This document shows positions 61,505-64,000 of a stretch of DNA of 64,000 nt, piece after piece. This stretch comes from Pseudomonas sp. ZH-FAD. GTDB taxonomy: Bacteria > Pseudomonadota > Gammaproteobacteria > Pseudomonadales > Pseudomonadaceae. A program made the translations under genes and the position numbers. The first letter of the stretch is position 1. Each line of letters opens with the position of its first letter. Where the stretch lies: the NCBI RefSeq assembly GCF_002803095.1, contig NZ_PGLR01000022.1, forward strand, positions 34,374-98,373. Reading direction: 5' to 3'. Below the pieces are notes generated by a model. The model had not been told where the DNA came from, did not search any database, and saw only the letters and a program-made list of their open reading frames with translations.

Positions 61505-61694
61505 AACTCCTCTAGCCGGCTTTATCCTGAAACGCGGAACAGCACTAATCTGGCCGTCTACAAACCAGACTCCAGACCTCCGCCTGCGCCCTTATGCAGA
61601 TCAAGCGAAGGAGCCAGCCTGCTGGTCATGATCGTCGATAGCCGATCACCTATTGGTCGGCCACAGCGCGCAGGCACACACAAAACGAATACGC
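61505..61694. other. Gap between catabolic and pterin genes
   Basis: No ORF, operator copy or RNA gene is recognised here. Functionally it is the point where the catabolic gene content stops. Confidence 0.5.
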
Positions 61695-62066
61695 TCAGCG
61701 CTTGCCAGCCAGCGTTATCGAAACCGACTCGGTGAAGCGCAGGGCGTGCGGTTTATCCACCTCCACTTCAGCGTAACGCACACGCGGATCCCGCATCGCC
61801 AAATCGAGAATCTCCTGAGTCAGGCGTTCCAGCAAGGCGAAACGATTGCCCTCGACATGGCCGATGATCGCCTTGGTGATGGTGCGATAGTTCAATGCAT
61901 GTTCGATATCGTTGTCCCGCACCGCCTCGGCGGCGGGATAAAGAATAGTCAGGTTAATCAGCACATCCTGCTTATTGAGAATCTCCTCTTCCTTGATGCC
62001 GATATGGGTGCGCAAACTCAGATTCTTGACACGGATGCGCGCCATGCCAGGTTGTAGGCCCGCCAT
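61695..62066 (-). CDS. folX: Dihydroneopterin triphosphate 2'-epimerase / aldolase family (FolX)
   Basis: The 123-residue FolB/FolX-type tunnelling-fold protein has [28 protein letters not shown] and a C-terminal [17 protein letters not shown], a pattern typical of FolX rather than FolB. It works on dihydroneopterin derivatives in the tetrahydromonapterin route. It is 3 bp after folE. In pseudomonads folE and folX are neighbours in a short operon, which supports both names. Confidence 0.85.
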   Translation of the reverse strand: MAGLQPGMARIRVKNLSLRTHIGIKEEEILNKQDVLINLTILYPAAEAVRDNDIEHALNYRTITKAIIGHVEGNRFALLERLTQEILDLAMRDPRVRYAEVEVDKPHALRFTESVSITLAGKR

Positions 62067-62069
62067 TGG

Positions 62070-62627
62070 CTACTTTCGTCCGATCAGTTGGAGGAACTCG
62101 CTGCGGGTTGCCGGGTTGTTGCGGAACTCACCGAGCATCACCGAGGTGACCATGGACGAGTTCTGCTTCTCCACACCGCGCATCATCATGCACATGTGCT
62201 GCGCCTCGATCACCACCGCCACGCCGAGGGCGCCGGTGACCTGTTCGATGGCTTCGGCGATCTGCCGGCTGAGATTTTCCTGGATCTGCAGGCGGCGGGC
62301 GAACATGTCGACGATGCGCGCCACCTTGGACAGGCCGAGCACCTTGCCGTTGGGAATGTAGGCGACGTGAGCCTTGCCGATGAACGGCAGCAGATGATGC
62401 TCGCACAGCGAGTACAGCTCGATGTTCTTCACCAACACCATTTCGCTGTTGTCGGAGCTGAACAGTGCGCCGTTGGTGACTTCCTCCAGCGTCTGCCGGT
62501 AGCCGTGACAGAGGTACTGCATGGCCTTGGCAGCGCGCTTGGGGGTGTCCAGCAGGCCTTCACGAGCGGGGTTCTCCCCGATACCGAGCAATATCTCCCG
62601 GTAGTGCTGGGGCATGGATTCGCTCAT
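62070..62627 (-). CDS. folE: GTP cyclohydrolase I
   Basis: The 185-residue GTP cyclohydrolase I has the zinc ligands Cys75 and His78 ([10 protein letters not shown]) and Cys146 ([10 protein letters not shown]), matching Cys110/His113/Cys181 of the E. coli enzyme. It makes dihydroneopterin triphosphate, the first pterin/folate intermediate. The start MSESMPQ is chosen with GGGAGAG upstream; the frame is open further back. It is transcribed together with folX. Confidence 0.93.
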   Translation of the reverse strand: MSESMPQHYREILLGIGENPAREGLLDTPKRAAKAMQYLCHGYRQTLEEVTNGALFSSDNSEMVLVKNIELYSLCEHHLLPFIGKAHVAYIPNGKVLGLSKVARIVDMFARRLQIQENLSRQIAEAIEQVTGALGVAVVIEAQHMCMMMRGVEKQNSSMVTSVMLGEFRNNPATRSEFLQLIGRK

Positions 62628-62658
62628 CAGCATCTCTCCCATTGATCTCATTGAACAG

Positions 62659-62680
62659 GCGCCCGGCAAACGCCGGGCGC
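62659..62680 (-). terminator. GC hairpin between thiolase and folE
   Basis: GCGCCCGGC (62659-62667) and GCCGGGCGC (62672-62680) pair around a 4-nt loop, 8 bp after the stop of the thiolase gene at 62688. It has no good T-tract, only TGTTC on the minus strand. Confidence 0.5.
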
Positions 62681-62687
62681 TTCAGCC

Positions 62688-63875
62688 TCAGATGCTCTTG
62701 AGGATGGTGACCACCCCGGCGCCCCCCAGGCCGATGTTGTGCTGCAGGGCGACGCGGGCATTCTCCACCTGGCGATCACCAGCCTGGCCGCGCAGGTGCC
62801 AGGTCAGCTCGGTAATCTGCGCCAGGCCGGTGGCGCCCAGGGGATGGCCCTTGGACAACAGGCCGCCGGACGGGTTGGTGACCACACGACCGCCATAGGT
62901 ATTCTGTCCGTCGAGAACGAATTTCTCGGCACCACCCTCCTCGCACACGCCGAGCGCCTCATAGGTGATGACCTCGTTGGGCGAGAAACAGTCGTGCAAC
63001 TCGAGTACATCGATGTCCTCCGCCCCCACGCCGGCCTGCTCATAGGCCTGGGCCGCCGCGCGACGGGTCATGCCCGCGCCGACCACGTTGAGCATGCTGC
63101 CGGAATCGAAGCTATCGGCCGTGTCGGTGGTTAGGCTCATGCCGGCGATTTCCACGCAGTTGCGCAGGCCATGCTTGCGCGCATACGCCTCGGAAACCAC
63201 CACCACAGCTGCCCCGCCACAGGTTGGCGGGCAGCACATCAGGCGCGTGACCGGGCCGAAGATCTGCGGCGAGGTCATCACCTGCTCCAGGGTCAGCGGC
63301 TCGGTGAACAGTGCATAAGGGTTGCGCAGCGCATGGCTGCGCGCCTTGACCGAAACGCGGCCGAACAGATGGGCGGAAACGTTGTACTTCTCCAGGTATT
63401 CGGCACCCGCACCGCCGAAGTACTGCGGCCCGCTCGGGGCGTTGTCGTCCCAGCCACGGATCTTGCGCACCGCCTCGTCGATCTTCACCGTGATCGGTGT
63501 GCGCAGCGCCGCGTCACCGGTGGACATGGCCCCCGGGTTCATCTGCTCGAAGCCGACCGCCAGGGCCACGTCGACCACACCGCTGGCCACAGCCTGACGC
63601 GCCAGGAACAAGGCAGAAGATCCACTGGCACAGGCATTGTTGACGTTGATTACCGGAATGCCGGTGATGCCGACACGGTACAACGCGGTCTGCCCGGAAC
63701 AGGTGTCCCCGGCAACGAAGCCGGCGAAGGCCTGCTGCACTTCGGAATAGTCGATGCCGGCGTCCTTCAGCGCCAGGGCGGCGGCATCGCCCCCCATCAC
63801 GTCATACATCTCGCTCTTGCCGGGCTTGGTGAACTTGACCATCCCCACACCGGCGACCAGTACCTTGTTGCTCAT
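62688..63875 (-). CDS. SCP-x-type thiolase (acetyl-CoA acetyltransferase family)
   Basis: The 395-residue thiolase-superfamily protein has the nucleophile Cys82 in NNACASGSS and His344 in GHPLGATG, and ends with HNIGLGGAGVV, where Asn replaces the second catalytic Cys as in SCP-x thiolases. These act on bulky or branched 3-ketoacyl-CoA, including steroid side chains. No operator or CA leader is seen in the 125 bp upstream, so its link to the regulon is open. It would complement the straight-chain type thiolase at 50304. Confidence 0.88.
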   Translation of the reverse strand: MSNKVLVAGVGMVKFTKPGKSEMYDVMGGDAAALALKDAGIDYSEVQQAFAGFVAGDTCSGQTALYRVGITGIPVINVNNACASGSSALFLARQAVASGVVDVALAVGFEQMNPGAMSTGDAALRTPITVKIDEAVRKIRGWDDNAPSGPQYFGGAGAEYLEKYNVSAHLFGRVSVKARSHALRNPYALFTEPLTLEQVMTSPQIFGPVTRLMCCPPTCGGAAVVVVSEAYARKHGLRNCVEIAGMSLTTDTADSFDSGSMLNVVGAGMTRRAAAQAYEQAGVGAEDIDVLELHDCFSPNEVITYEALGVCEEGGAEKFVLDGQNTYGGRVVTNPSGGLLSKGHPLGATGLAQITELTWHLRGQAGDRQVENARVALQHNIGLGGAGVVTILKSI

Positions 63876-63888
63876 GTCGTACTCCTAG

Positions 63889-64000
63889 CAGCCTGTCGGA
63901 CTTGAATTCATAAATGGACAGAGCGCGACAAAGACAAAGCGAATTGCCCACTATTTGAGCGTTTTTAACCGGTTGTTGCCCTGAATTTCCTGAATTCGAG
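63889..64000. repeat. Repeat-like AT-rich sequence at the right edge (partial)
   Basis: The edge sequence starts AGCAGCCTGTCGGACTTG and includes ATTTGAGCGTTTTTAACC. Similar pieces (CAGCCTGT and TTTTGAGCCTGTTTTTAAC) occur in the element at 12321-12453, though in another order. It may be the end of a related mobile repeat that continues outside the window. Confidence 0.3.

Noticed and set aside
1..64000. tRNA, rRNA, CRISPR, transposase or prophage genes
   Set aside because: None was recognised on either strand; the repeat at 12.3 kb is the only clear mobile sequence.

Overview
The window looks like accessory catabolic DNA from a Pseudomonas-like gammaproteobacterium. It is GC-rich, uses GGAG/GAGG ribosome sites, carries a folE-folX pair at its right end, and has many A-rich AACAACAAGAGG-type leaders that resemble the Hfq/Crc catabolite-repression targets of pseudomonads. 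Gene density is about one per kilobase. No rRNA, tRNA, CRISPR array, transposase or phage gene was seen.

Nearly all of the first 61.5 kb encodes CoA-thioester and oxygenase chemistry. Left part (1-11 kb): the end of an acyl-CoA ligase, a fused two-domain acyl-CoA dehydrogenase, a Rieske oxygenase, then an operon with an HsaA-type flavin monooxygenase, a TetR regulator, a limonene-epoxide-hydrolase-fold protein and a flavin reductase with a MarR-like tail. Next come crotonases, an alpha/beta hydrolase, a DapB-like oxidoreductase and an Fe/Zn-type alcohol dehydrogenase. Middle (12-36 kb): a ferritin-like PF10118 protein, an epoxide hydrolase, crotonases, two cysteine-less thiolase-fold proteins, a MaoC hydratase, SDRs, a second TetR, two CoA-handling operons (class III CoA transferase, crotonase, aldehyde dehydrogenase, GMC dehydrogenase), a substrate-binding protein, a ligase, thioesterases, an orphan GlcE-like flavoprotein and an MFS permease. 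Then (35-44 kb): an operon of an APH-type kinase, an ACAD10/11-like dehydrogenase, three SDRs and a second ligase broken by one TAG codon, followed by a MarR regulator. Right part (43-61 kb): three amidohydrolase-2 proteins, a second PF10118 protein, a GGDEF-EAL protein, a chemoreceptor, two MFS permeases, a catalytic thiolase, and an operon of DUF35, SDR, class III CoA transferase and a split two-subunit acyl-CoA dehydrogenase. From 61.7 kb the content turns to folate/pterin genes plus an SCP-x-type thiolase.

The strongest unexplained signal is a 19-bp palindrome, consensus AAMTRAC-N5-RTCAKTT, found in about ten intergenic regions (with four weaker copies), mostly between divergent genes. 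It ties oxygenases, ligases, beta-oxidation enzymes, amidohydrolases, permeases and the chemoreceptor into one apparent regulon, probably read by one of the two TetR proteins. Many of the same transcripts carry Crc/Hfq-like leaders. Together this suggests a large, coordinately induced and catabolite-repressed pathway for a hydrophobic, probably cyclic or branched (terpenoid- or steroid-like) growth substrate, with dedicated uptake and chemotaxis. The substrate cannot be read from the sequence; classical ring-cleavage dioxygenases were not seen.
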